DNA from: Algoriphagus machipongonensis
GTDB taxonomy: Bacteria; Bacteroidota; Bacteroidia; Cytophagales; Cyclobacteriaceae
Assembly: GCF_000166275.1 (NCBI RefSeq)
Contig: NZ_CM001023.1
Location: 744,001 to 808,000, forward strand
Length of the DNA: 64,000 bases
Reading direction: 5' to 3'
The notes under the pieces are model-generated. The model did not search any database. It was given only the letters and a program-made list of their open reading frames with translations, and was not told where the DNA came from. Made by a program: the position numbers and the translations under genes. Below are positions 27,913 through 37,545 of the stretch, one piece after another. Positions within the stretch are counted from its first letter, which is position 1; each line of letters begins with the position of its first letter.

Positions 27913-29208
27913 ATGGATTTTAAAGAGGATTTTTTACAACTCGTCTGGAAGTACCAGTATTTTGATAAAAAGGGACTTCAATCGGTGGCGGGAGAAAAAG
28001 TGTCAGTGATTCAAATAGGCTTTCATAATCTAGGAGAAGGTCCAGATTTTCTTGACTCAGTCATAGAAGTAGATGGAGTCAAGTTACATGGTCATGTGGA
28101 GGTGCATAAATTTGCTTCGGATTGGAAAAATCATGCTCATGGAAATAATCCCGCGTATAATTCGGTCATACTTCATGTGGTCTGGGAAAATGATCAAAAA
28201 GTAGATAGGAATGATGGCACTAGTATGCCTACCCTGGAGCTCAAAGGAAAGATATTTTTAAATGTGTGGAGGAATTATGAGAAATTGCTCGATTACCAAG
28301 CAGACCTTCCATGTGCCTATGCGGTTCGAAATGTCCCTGAGATAGTCAGGTTTTCTTCCTTGGAAAAGGCCTTGGTGGAGCGATTACATGAAAAGTCTGA
28401 ATTGATTTTGAAACTACTGGAGGAGTCTAAAGGTGATTGGGAGGAGACTGCCTATCAATGGCTCTTCACTTGTTTTGGATTTAAGACCAATGCAACTCCT
28501 ATGTTGACCTTGTCAAAGAAGGTCCCTTACAAAATCCTCCAAAAGCATCGGAATCAGCTAGGGCATTTGGAAGCACTCCTCTTTGGTCAAGCAGGTTTAT
28601 TGCCTAAAGAATCTGAGGAGCCCTACGTGCAATATTTAATCAAGGAGTTTGATTTTTTTCAGAAAAAATACCGGTGGAACAATTCCATGACTCGACAGGA
28701 GTGGTCATTTATGGGTGCAAGACCGAGTAATTTTCCTTCCCTGAGAATTGCTCAATTGGCTGCGATTTTGTCAAAAGCTCCAAGTCTATTTCAAGTGGTA
28801 ATGGAAGAATCTAAAGACTTCATTTCATTCAAGAAAATCCTCCAAGTGGGGCCAAGTGACTATTGGAAGTATCATTTTTCATTTGGAAAATCGGCTTCGA
28901 AACAGGTTTCAAAAGGTGTTTCCAGTACAGCGCTACAACTTCTAATAATTAATTATGTCACTCCACTTTGGTTTGCCTATGGGAGATATTTCCAACAAAG
29001 TGAATGGCAAGAAAGATGCTTTGACCTACTTCAGGAAATTCCTTCAGAGAAGAATAATATCATCCGGAAATTTCAAAACGTTCATTGGCAAGCATCCAAT
29101 TCTTTTGACACCCAAGGTATGATCGGGCTTTACAAAAATTATTGCCAGGCAAAAAAGTGCCTTCAATGTAAAATTGCCCAAAGCCTGATTAAGTCAGAAA
29201 GCGAATGA
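27913..29208 (+). CDS. DUF2851 family protein
   Basis: This 431-residue protein matches DUF2851, a family known mainly from Bacteroidota with no assigned activity. Recognisable parts are the opening EDFLQLVWKYQYFDKKGL, the conserved GFHNLGEGPDFLDS, HGHVEVHKFASDWKNHAH and the C-terminal CQAKKCLQCKIAQSLI with three cysteines that could bind a metal. The conserved His/Asp/Glu cluster in the first 80 residues looks like a metal site, possibly nuclease-like, but this is inference. No signal peptide. It stands alone downstream of pyrF. Confidence 0.85.
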   Translation: MDFKEDFLQLVWKYQYFDKKGLQSVAGEKVSVIQIGFHNLGEGPDFLDSVIEVDGVKLHGHVEVHKFASDWKNHAHGNNPAYNSVILHVVWENDQKVDRNDGTSMPTLELKGKIFLNVWRNYEKLLDYQADLPCAYAVRNVPEIVRFSSLEKALVERLHEKSELILKLLEESKGDWEETAYQWLFTCFGFKTNATPMLTLSKKVPYKILQKHRNQLGHLEALLFGQAGLLPKESEEPYVQYLIKEFDFFQKKYRWNNSMTRQEWSFMGARPSNFPSLRIAQLAAILSKAPSLFQVVMEESKDFISFKKILQVGPSDYWKYHFSFGKSASKQVSKGVSSTALQLLIINYVTPLWFAYGRYFQQSEWQERCFDLLQEIPSEKNNIIRKFQNVHWQASNSFDTQGMIGLYKNYCQAKKCLQCKIAQSLIKSESE

Positions 29209-29211
29209 TTT

Positions 29212-29242
29212 TTGTGTAAGCTCATGAATTCCTGTATTTTTG
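29212..29242 (+). promoter_or_regulatory. Promoter of the NeuD-like gene
   Basis: TTG at 29212-29214, 20-base spacer and -7 box TATTTTTG at 29235-29242. Confidence 0.6.
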
Positions 29243-29263
29243 CACTCCGAAAAGGCAAAAACT

Positions 29264-29899
29264 ATGGATAAACCAGTAATTATTTTGGGCGCAACAGGGA
29301 TAGCTCAGTCAGCACTTGAAATATTTAATAGCAACCAAGTCATGGTCTATGGATTCCTTGATGAGGATGAAAGCATGCACGGTACCGAGATTAATACAGT
29401 TTCAGTATTGGGGAACCCTGAGGATGATGGCTTTCTGAAATTGATAGGCAAGAAGTCTGAGGCGTTTGTAGCGGTAGATGATGTCAAGTACAGAAAGTAT
29501 TTGGTAAAGATGCTCAATGAGAAAAGAAAGGTTCAGCCGGTTAATGCTATTCATAATACAGCCAATATCTCTACCGATGCCGTGATAGGACATGGTAATT
29601 TTATCAATGCAAGAGTGGTAATTGGAACTGGAGCTGAAATTGGCCAACACTGTATCTTCCATACCGGAGCGATAATAGATTATAAAGCTAAACTGGGAGA
29701 TTTTGTGCAGGTGGGAGCTGGTTCTGTGATCAATTCCGAAGTGACGGTTGAAGAAGGAGCCTTTATTGGTTCTGGTGTTACCATTGTTTCAGGAGTAAAA
29801 ATTGGTAAAAATGCACGAATTGGAGCTGGGTCTGTGGTGATCGCCTCTGTAGGTGATAATGAAACTGTTTTTGGGAACCCTGCTCAAAAAGTAAAGTAG
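29264..29899 (+). CDS. NeuD/PglD-type acyltransferase (left-handed beta-helix)
   Basis: From ATG 29264 the 211-residue protein has an N-terminal Rossmann-like part (VIILGATGIAQSALEIF) and a hexapeptide-repeat helix from about residue 95 (VIGHGNFINARVVIGTGAEI, IGKNARIGAGSVV). This is the plan of NeuD, PglD and related sugar O- or N-acetyltransferases that use acetyl-CoA. His in IGQHCIFHTGAI is a candidate catalytic base. It is not in a visible polysaccharide operon, so the acceptor sugar is unknown. Alone under its own promoter. Confidence 0.8.
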   Translation: MDKPVIILGATGIAQSALEIFNSNQVMVYGFLDEDESMHGTEINTVSVLGNPEDDGFLKLIGKKSEAFVAVDDVKYRKYLVKMLNEKRKVQPVNAIHNTANISTDAVIGHGNFINARVVIGTGAEIGQHCIFHTGAIIDYKAKLGDFVQVGAGSVINSEVTVEEGAFIGSGVTIVSGVKIGKNARIGAGSVVIASVGDNETVFGNPAQKVK

Positions 29900-29992
29900 A
29901 ACACCATCAATAAAAGGAAATCAATACTTAAGGTTTTCTTCAATATATTTATATCAAATTCTAAAACACCCTGCCGAAACAGGGCTCAAGTT

Positions 29993-30967
29993 ATGGAAGC
30001 AAACAATTATAACATCCTCCTTTATTACTGCTACGCAAAAATTGATAATCCGGAGGAATATCGAGAGCAGCACCACTTATTTTGTGTAGAAAACAATATC
30101 CGCGGTCGTGTCATTATTTCTGACGAAGGCCTAAACGGTACTGTTTCAGGTCTTAAGGAAGACTGTGAAAAGTACATGGAATTTGTTCATGGAGATCCAC
30201 GCTTTGCCAAAACAGAATTTAAAATTGACGCGCACGACAAGCATGCGTTTACCAAAATTCACGTTAGGTATAAGCCGGAAATTGTGCACTCTTCTTTAAG
30301 ACATTTGGATCCCAATGTCAAAACAGGAAAACATCTTGACCCGGAGGAATTCCGAAAATTGAAAGATCAGGAAGATGTGGTAATCTTGGACGTCCGTTCT
30401 AATTACGAACATGAGCTAGGTCGTTTTAAAAATGCATTAACTCTTGACATTGATAACTTTAGAGACTTTCCTGAGAGAGTAAAGGAGCTTGAACATCTAA
30501 AAGGAAAGAAAGTACTGACTTACTGTACTGGAGGAATTAAATGTGAAAAAGCTTCGGCTTACCTTTTGGAACAAGGGTTTGAAGATGTATACCAATTGCA
30601 TGGGGGAATTATCAAATATGGCAAAGAAGCCGGAGGAGAAGACTTTGAGGGGAAATGCTATGTGTTTGATAATAGAATCGCTGTAGACGTTAATCAGGTA
30701 AATCCAAAGGTTGTCTCTGCTTGCCATGTTTGTGGAACAAAATCCGATAGAATGGTTAACTGTGCCAATCCAACATGCAATGCCCACCTTCCAATTTGTG
30801 AAGAGTGCGGATGGAAAATGGAAGGAACCTGCTCGGAGGAATGCAAAGAGAATCCAGAGAAAAGAGAATATGATGGTACTGGGTATTATCAAAAAAACAC
30901 CAACGGCTATAATCCTTACAAAGGATTGAAGCGCAGCTCGAAAACAGATCAAATTCAAAAAGTGTGA
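29993..30967 (+). CDS. trhO: tRNA uridine(34) hydroxylase, TrhO/YceA
   Basis: TrhO uses oxygen to hydroxylate uridine 34 of certain tRNAs. The 324-residue protein has an N-terminal acylphosphatase-like domain (RGRVIISDEGLNGTVSG), a rhodanese domain with the active Cys in YCTGGIKCEKAS, and a C-terminal Cys-rich zinc-binding tail (CHVCGTKSDRMVNC, CEECGWKMEGTCSEEC). It overlaps the nucleoside phosphorylase by four bases, indicating an operon. The pairing could link tRNA modification and nucleoside salvage, but this is only a positional hint. Confidence 0.9.
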   Translation: MEANNYNILLYYCYAKIDNPEEYREQHHLFCVENNIRGRVIISDEGLNGTVSGLKEDCEKYMEFVHGDPRFAKTEFKIDAHDKHAFTKIHVRYKPEIVHSSLRHLDPNVKTGKHLDPEEFRKLKDQEDVVILDVRSNYEHELGRFKNALTLDIDNFRDFPERVKELEHLKGKKVLTYCTGGIKCEKASAYLLEQGFEDVYQLHGGIIKYGKEAGGEDFEGKCYVFDNRIAVDVNQVNPKVVSACHVCGTKSDRMVNCANPTCNAHLPICEECGWKMEGTCSEECKENPEKREYDGTGYYQKNTNGYNPYKGLKRSSKTDQIQKV

Positions 30968-31818
30968 GCCGACTGATTCCAGAATCTGAACTTATTCTTA
31001 ATGAGGATGGAAGCATCTATCATTTACATTTGAAGCCAGAAAATCTGGCTTCACTTGTTTTTACAGTTGGAGATCCAGATCGAGTGGATTTGGTCTCACA
31101 GTATTTTGATCAAATTGATTTCAAAACCCGAAAGAGAGAGTTTGTTACACATACCGGTTGGATCAATGGACAGCGAGTGACTGTGATGAGCACGGGTATG
31201 GGAACGGATAATATCGAGATCTTAATGACTGAGCTAGATGCTTTAGTCAATATTGATTTAGAGACCAGAAAAGTCAAAGAAAATCATACTGCTCTTAAAA
31301 TTATTAGGTTAGGAACATCGGGTGCCATGCAGTCTGATATCCCTGTTGGTTCCTTACTAGCTTCAGAAAAAGCTGTGGGAATGGACACCTTGATGCAGTT
31401 TTATGACAGCGAGGGTTTCCCTCAAAGCTGGGGAGATAGTGTCCGAGAAGTATTGAATGTAGGTTTTACTCCTTATGAAGTCGAAGGCAGTTCAATGCTT
31501 CTTCAAAAACTTGATGCCAGTTTTTCAAGAGGGATCACACTGACCAGTCCGGGCTTTTATGCTCCTCAAGGCAGAGAAGTCAGGCTGAAACCCAAAATTG
31601 ACCAAATGATAGAAAAGTTAGCGGCTCTTGAAGTTGATGGAAGTAGGCTGACTAACTTTGAAATGGAGACAGCTGGGTATTATTGTATGGGGAAATTACT
31701 TGGGCATGAGGTGTTGAGTCTAAATGCCATTGTAGCTAATAGAATCACTCAGGAATTTGATAAAGAGGCTGCAAAAACCGTGGACTTACTTATCCGCACA
31801 GCTCTGAAGTTGTTCTGA
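30964..31818 (+). CDS. Nucleoside phosphorylase family protein
   Basis: This 284-residue protein starts at GTG, overlapping the trhO stop. It has the phosphorylase fold motifs FTVGDPDRVDLVSQYF, MSTGMGTDNIEILMTEL and IRLGTSGAMQSDIPVGS, with the nucleoside-binding TNFEMETAGYYCMG. This is closest in plan to uridine phosphorylase (NP-I family), which splits uridine to uracil and ribose-1-phosphate, though purine substrates cannot be excluded. It is convergent with the small gene at 31833. Confidence 0.85.
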   Translation: MSRLIPESELILNEDGSIYHLHLKPENLASLVFTVGDPDRVDLVSQYFDQIDFKTRKREFVTHTGWINGQRVTVMSTGMGTDNIEILMTELDALVNIDLETRKVKENHTALKIIRLGTSGAMQSDIPVGSLLASEKAVGMDTLMQFYDSEGFPQSWGDSVREVLNVGFTPYEVEGSSMLLQKLDASFSRGITLTSPGFYAPQGREVRLKPKIDQMIEKLAALEVDGSRLTNFEMETAGYYCMGKLLGHEVLSLNAIVANRITQEFDKEAAKTVDLLIRTALKLF

Positions 31819-31832
31819 AAAAGTGATCACCC

Positions 31833-32108
31833 TTACGCTGAATACCTTTTGCTGGCATTTTGATCTCTCATATTGAATTCTTCCCATTCATTGAAGTCCA
31901 CGGCCATCAGTAGTTCACTGATGAATTCACTACATTCTTGTTTGCAGAGGTAAACTCCAAATAAGCCTTCTGACTTATTGACTAAAAAAGCTCGGTTACT
32001 TCCAAACTGCTGTGCAATATCGTTCCAGCTGGCAAGTACCAATAATTCATCCCGATTTTTAATCGTCTGAATAATTTTAAATGTTCCTTTTCGGCTAGAT
32101 ATCTTCAT
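31833..32108 (-). CDS. Small hypothetical protein
   Basis: This 91-residue cytosolic protein has no family I recognise. It has a basic N terminus (MKISSRKGTFKIIQTIKNRDE), a middle with WNDIAQQFGSNRAFLVNKSEG, then GVYLCKQECSEFISELL with two cysteines. A mixed alpha/beta fold is likely. It is convergent with the nucleoside phosphorylase and lies upstream of the response regulator on the same strand with a gap of ~110 bases. Function unknown. Confidence 0.6.
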   Translation of the reverse strand: MKISSRKGTFKIIQTIKNRDELLVLASWNDIAQQFGSNRAFLVNKSEGLFGVYLCKQECSEFISELLMAVDFNEWEEFNMRDQNASKRYSA

Positions 32109-32219
32109 GAGAAAAAAAGTTGGTTTATTATAAATCTCTTTTCAAAACTAGTCCTAAAAGCTGCCGAACTCAATACGTAGAAACACGTATTTTTCACCCT
32201 AATTAAAATAAAAAGAGAA

Positions 32220-32849
32220 CTAATTAATGATTTCTCGGTTTTTTTGGGCCCACAATAACAGGGAGTTATGTTTTTTCTCAAGATTTAACTTTGAAATCAT
32301 ATTGCTTCGATGTTTGTCCACCGTTCGCTCCGAAATAAAAAGTTTCTCTGCAATTTGTTTGGTAGATTCTCCTTGGGCGATAAGCCGTAGGATTTTCTTT
32401 TCAGATGGTGTCAGTGGACTGCTTTCTGTTTTTAAAGTGTCTGATTCTTGATTTTTGAAGATGGTTTCGCTAAAAAATGTTTTTCCTGCCAAGATTGAAT
32501 CTATCGCTTGGGAGACTTCTCCTAAAGCAAATTCCTTAAGTATGTAGCCAGATAGATTTAACTCCTTTGCCTGATTGTATAGATACATCTCCTTATGTAG
32601 AGTCAACAAAATAATTTTTGTTGGCAATGCTCTTTTTTTACATTCCGAGGCTATTTCCAAGCCTGTCATGTTTGGCATTTCCAGATCCAGTATCGCTAGT
32701 TGAGGTTTGTGTTTGATGATTTGGTTCAAGGCATCTTGCCCATCTGTGGAAGTGGCTAAAACATCAATTTCCTGCTCCAACAAAAAGTCTTTTAAACCTT
32801 TTAGCAAGAGTGGGTGATCATCTGCTATTACGATTGTGGTCTTAGACAT
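32220..32849 (-). CDS. NarL/FixJ-type response regulator
   Basis: The 209-residue protein has a receiver domain (DDHPLLLKGLKDFL, phospho-acceptor Asp55 in LAILDLEMPN, Lys near 107) and a C-terminal LuxR HTH (LTPSEKKILRLIAQGESTKQIAEKLFISERTVDKHRSN, here described as residues ~145-185). It overlaps the histidine kinase gene by eight bases and is translated with it. The pair is divergent from the outer-membrane protein at 35080, so that gene is a candidate target. Confidence 0.93.
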   Translation of the reverse strand: MSKTTIVIADDHPLLLKGLKDFLLEQEIDVLATSTDGQDALNQIIKHKPQLAILDLEMPNMTGLEIASECKKRALPTKIILLTLHKEMYLYNQAKELNLSGYILKEFALGEVSQAIDSILAGKTFFSETIFKNQESDTLKTESSPLTPSEKKILRLIAQGESTKQIAEKLFISERTVDKHRSNMISKLNLEKKHNSLLLWAQKNREIIN

Positions 32850-34815
32850 AGGTGATAAAACTTAAACTGGTTCCGTTTCCTTTATGGCTTGTGACTTTCA
32901 TGCTTCCTTGAATAGAAGCAATTCTTTCTTTTAGGGTTTTTAGACCCAGACTTTGGAAGTCGTTTAACTTTTCCGAAAAATCAAACCCTTTTCCATTGTC
33001 TTCAATTTTCATTTCCACTCCAACTGAGGTTTTACGAAAGATAACTCTAAGTGCACTTGCCTCTGAGTGTTTCAAAACATTATTAATAGACTCCTGGAGA
33101 ATTCTATAAAGTTGCAGTTCTTTTTCTTTGCTTAAGACACCATTTAAATCCTCAATTTCTGAGGAGACAAAAATGTCTGTTTCATTATCAATTTGGTCAA
33201 GTAAATGCGTCGCCGCTTTACTTAAACCTAGCTTTTCCAGTTGCATTGGGTGCAAGGATCTCGCTATGGCCCTTAATTCACTAATTGCTGTATCCAGCAG
33301 CTCTCCCGTTCCCACATCATCCTGAGTGAGAGCGATCTTGTTTTTGATTAATAATAGACTTTGTCCTAGCCCATCATGTAAGTCTTTTGATATACGTACT
33401 CTTTCAGCCTCTTGGTTTTTTAGCAACTCCTGCGAGAAATGGGCTTGAAGTTCTTTCTGTTTCTTTTGGTATTGATAGTTTTTCCATAGAAATATAAAAG
33501 CTCCTAGACCGATCAAAATAACAGCAAATACTCCTATGACCCGCATTCTGGTCTTGTTTCGTTGGCGTACGGTCTCTAGCTCTAGATTTTTTGCCAATAG
33601 CTCACGCTCTTTCTTTTCTGTTTCGTAAAGCGTTTGATAATAAGAAAAAGTTGTTGCCTTGTTGACGGTAAAAAGTGAGTCTTTATAAAAAGTCAGGTTT
33701 TTTAGAGCCTCTAGAGCATCCTTCGGTTGGTTCATCTCCGTGTAGGTTTCAAACAAGAGCTCGTAAGATCGAATAAGATGATCCATATTTCCAGAAGCTT
33801 TAGCAGACTCCAAAGATTCCTTTGCAAGCTCATTGGCTAGCCTGATATTTCCGGTGTTTTTAGCTAAAAGAGCCCTGGATTTCAAATAAGTAGGGTTGGA
33901 TAATTGAAGGTCAGGAGCTTTTTCTGCAAGCGCTTTAGCTTCCAAAAAGGTTTTTTCCTGAGATTCTATCATCCCCTGTTCTCCATAAGCACTGCTAAGA
34001 GCTAGCTTTATCATAGCTTCCACATAATAATTTCTTTCATCAAAAGGAGTCAATGAATCAGCTTTTTGTAGCACTAATAACTGATCATCAAACTTTTTTT
34101 GCTTTCTGAAGTCATTTGCCTTGTTGTATAATTGGATACTTAGGTCATAGTTTTCACCGGCTTTTTCAGCCTTTTCAATTAAAATATCACGGATTTCCTC
34201 TGCCTCATCAAATAGTTCATACTTACTATATAATATGGCCATGCCCCCATAGACATAATCGACATAAGCTTCGTTACCTAATGCCTCATAAATCTTTTGT
34301 GCTTCCTGGTAATCGTTCATTCCATCGATAAGATTCCCTTGGTAATCTCTGGCTTGACCTCGAAAGAAATACGAATCTGCAATGAGAAGGGAGTCATTTT
34401 GCTCAAATCGATCCAATGCAGCAGAATATTCCATGATAGCGGAGTCATACTGATTGAGGTTAAAGTAGGCACCTGCAAGTTTCAGGTGGAGTTCACCTTT
34501 GATCGTAGTGCTTTCAATCTTATCCTCATAGGAGATTGCCTCATGAAGTACACTTTTTCTTTTTTCAGGAGAAATAACGTCGTAGTGAGGGTGTCCAAAT
34601 GCTTCAATAGCATAGTTTCCCAAATCATCATAGGCTTGCGCAGCCTTGGCTTCAGGGAAGATCTTTTTTAAAGTGACTCCATATAATGAGTCACCATAAT
34701 CCAATTCTGATAGGCTTTCGATAAGCTCATTAAGGTTTTGGGGATTTGATTGAGAAAAAGTGAAAGAGTATATACCAAATAAGAGGCTTGTCAGAAATAA
34801 AGCTTTTCTAATCAT
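32842..34815 (-). CDS. TPR sensor histidine kinase (HisKA_3)
   Basis: The 657-residue protein has a signal peptide (ALFLTSLLFGIYSFTFSQ) and a periplasmic array of tetratricopeptide-like helices (about 70-380). A single membrane helix follows near residues 418-438 (VIGVFAVILIGLGAFIFLW), then a NarX/DesK-type dimerisation domain with His480 in ISKDLHDGLGQSLL and a HATPase domain with ESINNVLKH and DNGKGFD. It senses an unknown signal through the TPR domain and should phosphorylate the overlapping response regulator. This TPR-kinase/LuxR pairing is common in Bacteroidota. Confidence 0.92.
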   Translation of the reverse strand: MIRKALFLTSLLFGIYSFTFSQSNPQNLNELIESLSELDYGDSLYGVTLKKIFPEAKAAQAYDDLGNYAIEAFGHPHYDVISPEKRKSVLHEAISYEDKIESTTIKGELHLKLAGAYFNLNQYDSAIMEYSAALDRFEQNDSLLIADSYFFRGQARDYQGNLIDGMNDYQEAQKIYEALGNEAYVDYVYGGMAILYSKYELFDEAEEIRDILIEKAEKAGENYDLSIQLYNKANDFRKQKKFDDQLLVLQKADSLTPFDERNYYVEAMIKLALSSAYGEQGMIESQEKTFLEAKALAEKAPDLQLSNPTYLKSRALLAKNTGNIRLANELAKESLESAKASGNMDHLIRSYELLFETYTEMNQPKDALEALKNLTFYKDSLFTVNKATTFSYYQTLYETEKKERELLAKNLELETVRQRNKTRMRVIGVFAVILIGLGAFIFLWKNYQYQKKQKELQAHFSQELLKNQEAERVRISKDLHDGLGQSLLLIKNKIALTQDDVGTGELLDTAISELRAIARSLHPMQLEKLGLSKAATHLLDQIDNETDIFVSSEIEDLNGVLSKEKELQLYRILQESINNVLKHSEASALRVIFRKTSVGVEMKIEDNGKGFDFSEKLNDFQSLGLKTLKERIASIQGSMKVTSHKGNGTSLSFITYV

Positions 34816-35079
34816 TTTTAAATATAAAAGTTAAACGGCAATCAATGGAAATGAAAAAGAGATTGAAATCTAAAATTAGCCCCAAAATTGATTTATTACC
34901 CGTTCACATTGATTTTAGTTTATTCATCAGCAGATAATTCCAGCTAGCAAGTAATTCCGGAAAAGTAAACATTGCCTTGTGATCACAGGTTTAATATAAA
35001 AGGTAGTTGGTGAAACCTGTTGATTGTTAAACCTTTACCTTTTTTTAAGTCCAACTCATACTTCCAACACAAAAAAATT

Positions 35080-37524
35080 ATGCTACGCGGTTTAACGCTT
35101 TATTCTTTGGCTTTACTGTTTTGCCTTTTTTCCACCATCGAACTTCTTGCCCAAGAGACTAGATTAAGAGGGAAAGTGGTTGATGGAGGCAAAGAAACCC
35201 CTTTAGAGTTTGCAAATGTCGCACTTCTAAATCAATCAGATTCTACTTTGGTTACTGGAGGAATGACAGATCTAGATGGTCAATTCGATTTTAATGTGGC
35301 TTCGGGAAGCTATATTTTTCGAGTGGGGTTCATTGGCTATTTAGAATACTTCGAAAATATCAATTTAGGGGAAAAGAAGAATGTCAATTTTGGAACGATA
35401 ACCCTAGCTCCAGATGCTCAAAACCTAGATGAAGTAGTGGTAGAGGGAGTGACTTCTATGTTTGAATCAGACATTGACAAAAGATCCTATAATGTAGAAA
35501 ATAGTATTGTCGCAGAAGGAGCAACAGCTTCCCAGTTGCTAAGTACTTTACCTTCTATCCAAGTGGATGAAGAAGGTGGAATTACTATGCGCGGTAGTGG
35601 AAATATATTGATTTATATTAATGGCCGTCCTTCCAATCTGTCAGGTGATGATGCGGAAAGCATTCTCTCTCAGTTTCCAGCTAATAGCATCAAATCCGTG
35701 GAGTTGATTACTAACCCATCCTCAAGATATGATGCTACGGGTGTGGGCGGTATCATCAATATCATTTTAAGAAAAAATGAAAACTTAGGCTTTAATGGAC
35801 AAGTCAATGCTTCCATTGGTACAAGGGATAAATATCAAGCAGGAATCAACCTGAACTATGGAACTGATAAAGCAAATTTTTATGCTTCTTATAATTGGCA
35901 AAATAGATGGCAAAAAGAGTGGGGTTCAGGTACAAGAAGCACCAATTTGCCTAATTTCTCTCCTTCTTTAAATCAAGATCAAGATGGATATGAGAAAGAA
36001 AAAACACACTTAATTAGAGCTGGAGTAGATTATAATGTTTCTGACAATGGGACCTTGGGAGTATACTTTCAGGGGAATTTTGATGACGAAGTAGAGTTCG
36101 CTCAAATTGATCAGGATAACATTAGTAGTACAGGCTCCTTGGATTCCAGTTTTGTTAGAATAAACAATGAGTTGAGCAATAGTGCCAACTATGAAGGTGG
36201 AATTAATTATACCTGGAACATAGATTCTTTAGGGCAAAAACTTTACACCTCTCTTTCTTACGCCTATGACAATAGAACCCAAGTAGAATACTATGATCAG
36301 GATTTTTTCACTTCTGAGGGTACTTCTGATCCTACGAAACGCCTAAGTCAAGTAAACGATAGACCAAGAGAAAGTCACCTTTTTGTTGGGCAGATGGATT
36401 ATGAAAAACCATTTAATGAAAATGCCAGCATTGAAGCAGGATTGAAAGCTACCATGGGGGACTGGACCTGGGGTCAGCAATTCTCTCAAGGGGATGAATC
36501 TAATGGTTTTAACCCAACACCTGTAGATACATTGACAGATACCTATTACTTCGATCAAAATGTTTATGCGGCCTATTTAACGTTTAGAAATAAAGCAGGG
36601 AAGTTTGGGTATCAATTAGGTTTAAGAGGTGAATACACCGAAACTTTAGGAGAAACGGAGCGCGAAATGGAAAGCATTCCTTCTGATTACCTCAATCTGT
36701 TTCCGAGTGTGTTCCTAAGCTATACTTTGGCTCCTGAGAATGAGCTGACCTTAAATTATACCAGAAGAATATCGAGACCAAGCATATGGGATTTGGCTCC
36801 CATTTATAGAGTGAGAGATCAATATAATTTGAGTATAGGGAATCCTTACCTGAAACCAGAGTTTACGGATAGCTATGAAATGGGCTATATGAAAGGCTGG
36901 GAAAGGTATTTATTAAACGCGACTGTTTATCATCGATTTAGTACCGATGTGGAGACGAGAATTACCACTTTGACGGATGATAACGTGGCTATTCAAAGCA
37001 GAGAGAATGCAGATACCAGAGCGAGTACAGGTTTTGAATTGATTAACCAGTTTCAGATTTCAAATAATTTTGATGCCACGCTGACAGGAAATTTCTTCTA
37101 TTCTAAAATCAATGCAGACAATGTAGAGGGAAGGGATTTGAGCAATGAAAATTTCAGTTGGACGATCAGTCTACTGGGAAATATTTTAGTTCCGAAATGG
37201 TTTAGCATTCAACTTCAAGGAAACTATAGAGGTCCGATTGTTTTGCCTCAGGGTCAGATAGAACCTCAATACACCCTGAATGTGGGAATGCGAAAAAATA
37301 TATTGGATAATAAAGCTACGATCAGTCTAAACGTGAGTGACATTTTCAATACACGAAACTTTAGAATTACCACAAACGATGAGCGGTTCACCCAATACCG
37401 AGAATTCCAGAGAGAATCGAGAATTGCCACATTGTCCTTTACTTATAGATTTGGAGGCTTCAAAGAAAAAGGAGATAGCAGAAGTCGAAGAGAAGGAGGA
37501 GATGATTTTGGAGATGATTTCTAA
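35080..37524 (+). CDS. TonB-dependent receptor-like outer membrane beta-barrel protein
   Basis: From ATG 35080 the protein has ~814 residues: signal peptide (LYSLALLFCLFSTIELLAQ), a carboxypeptidase-regulatory-like domain (TRLRGKVVDGGKETPLEFAN), a plug-like region (LLSTLPSIQVDEEGGITMRG, IYINGRPSNL, SRYDATGVGGIINIIL) and a large C-terminal barrel ending in an acidic tail GGDDFGDDF. The plug is present, but I saw no clear TonB box. It probably transports or binds a ligand at the outer membrane and is of the OMP_b-brl_3 type rather than SusC. Facing the two-component system, it may be regulated by it. A SusD partner is absent. Confidence 0.88.
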   Translation: MLRGLTLYSLALLFCLFSTIELLAQETRLRGKVVDGGKETPLEFANVALLNQSDSTLVTGGMTDLDGQFDFNVASGSYIFRVGFIGYLEYFENINLGEKKNVNFGTITLAPDAQNLDEVVVEGVTSMFESDIDKRSYNVENSIVAEGATASQLLSTLPSIQVDEEGGITMRGSGNILIYINGRPSNLSGDDAESILSQFPANSIKSVELITNPSSRYDATGVGGIINIILRKNENLGFNGQVNASIGTRDKYQAGINLNYGTDKANFYASYNWQNRWQKEWGSGTRSTNLPNFSPSLNQDQDGYEKEKTHLIRAGVDYNVSDNGTLGVYFQGNFDDEVEFAQIDQDNISSTGSLDSSFVRINNELSNSANYEGGINYTWNIDSLGQKLYTSLSYAYDNRTQVEYYDQDFFTSEGTSDPTKRLSQVNDRPRESHLFVGQMDYEKPFNENASIEAGLKATMGDWTWGQQFSQGDESNGFNPTPVDTLTDTYYFDQNVYAAYLTFRNKAGKFGYQLGLRGEYTETLGETEREMESIPSDYLNLFPSVFLSYTLAPENELTLNYTRRISRPSIWDLAPIYRVRDQYNLSIGNPYLKPEFTDSYEMGYMKGWERYLLNATVYHRFSTDVETRITTLTDDNVAIQSRENADTRASTGFELINQFQISNNFDATLTGNFFYSKINADNVEGRDLSNENFSWTISLLGNILVPKWFSIQLQGNYRGPIVLPQGQIEPQYTLNVGMRKNILDNKATISLNVSDIFNTRNFRITTNDERFTQYREFQRESRIATLSFTYRFGGFKEKGDSRSRREGGDDFGDDF

Positions 37525-37545
37525 TTCGAATGATTAAATTCGGGA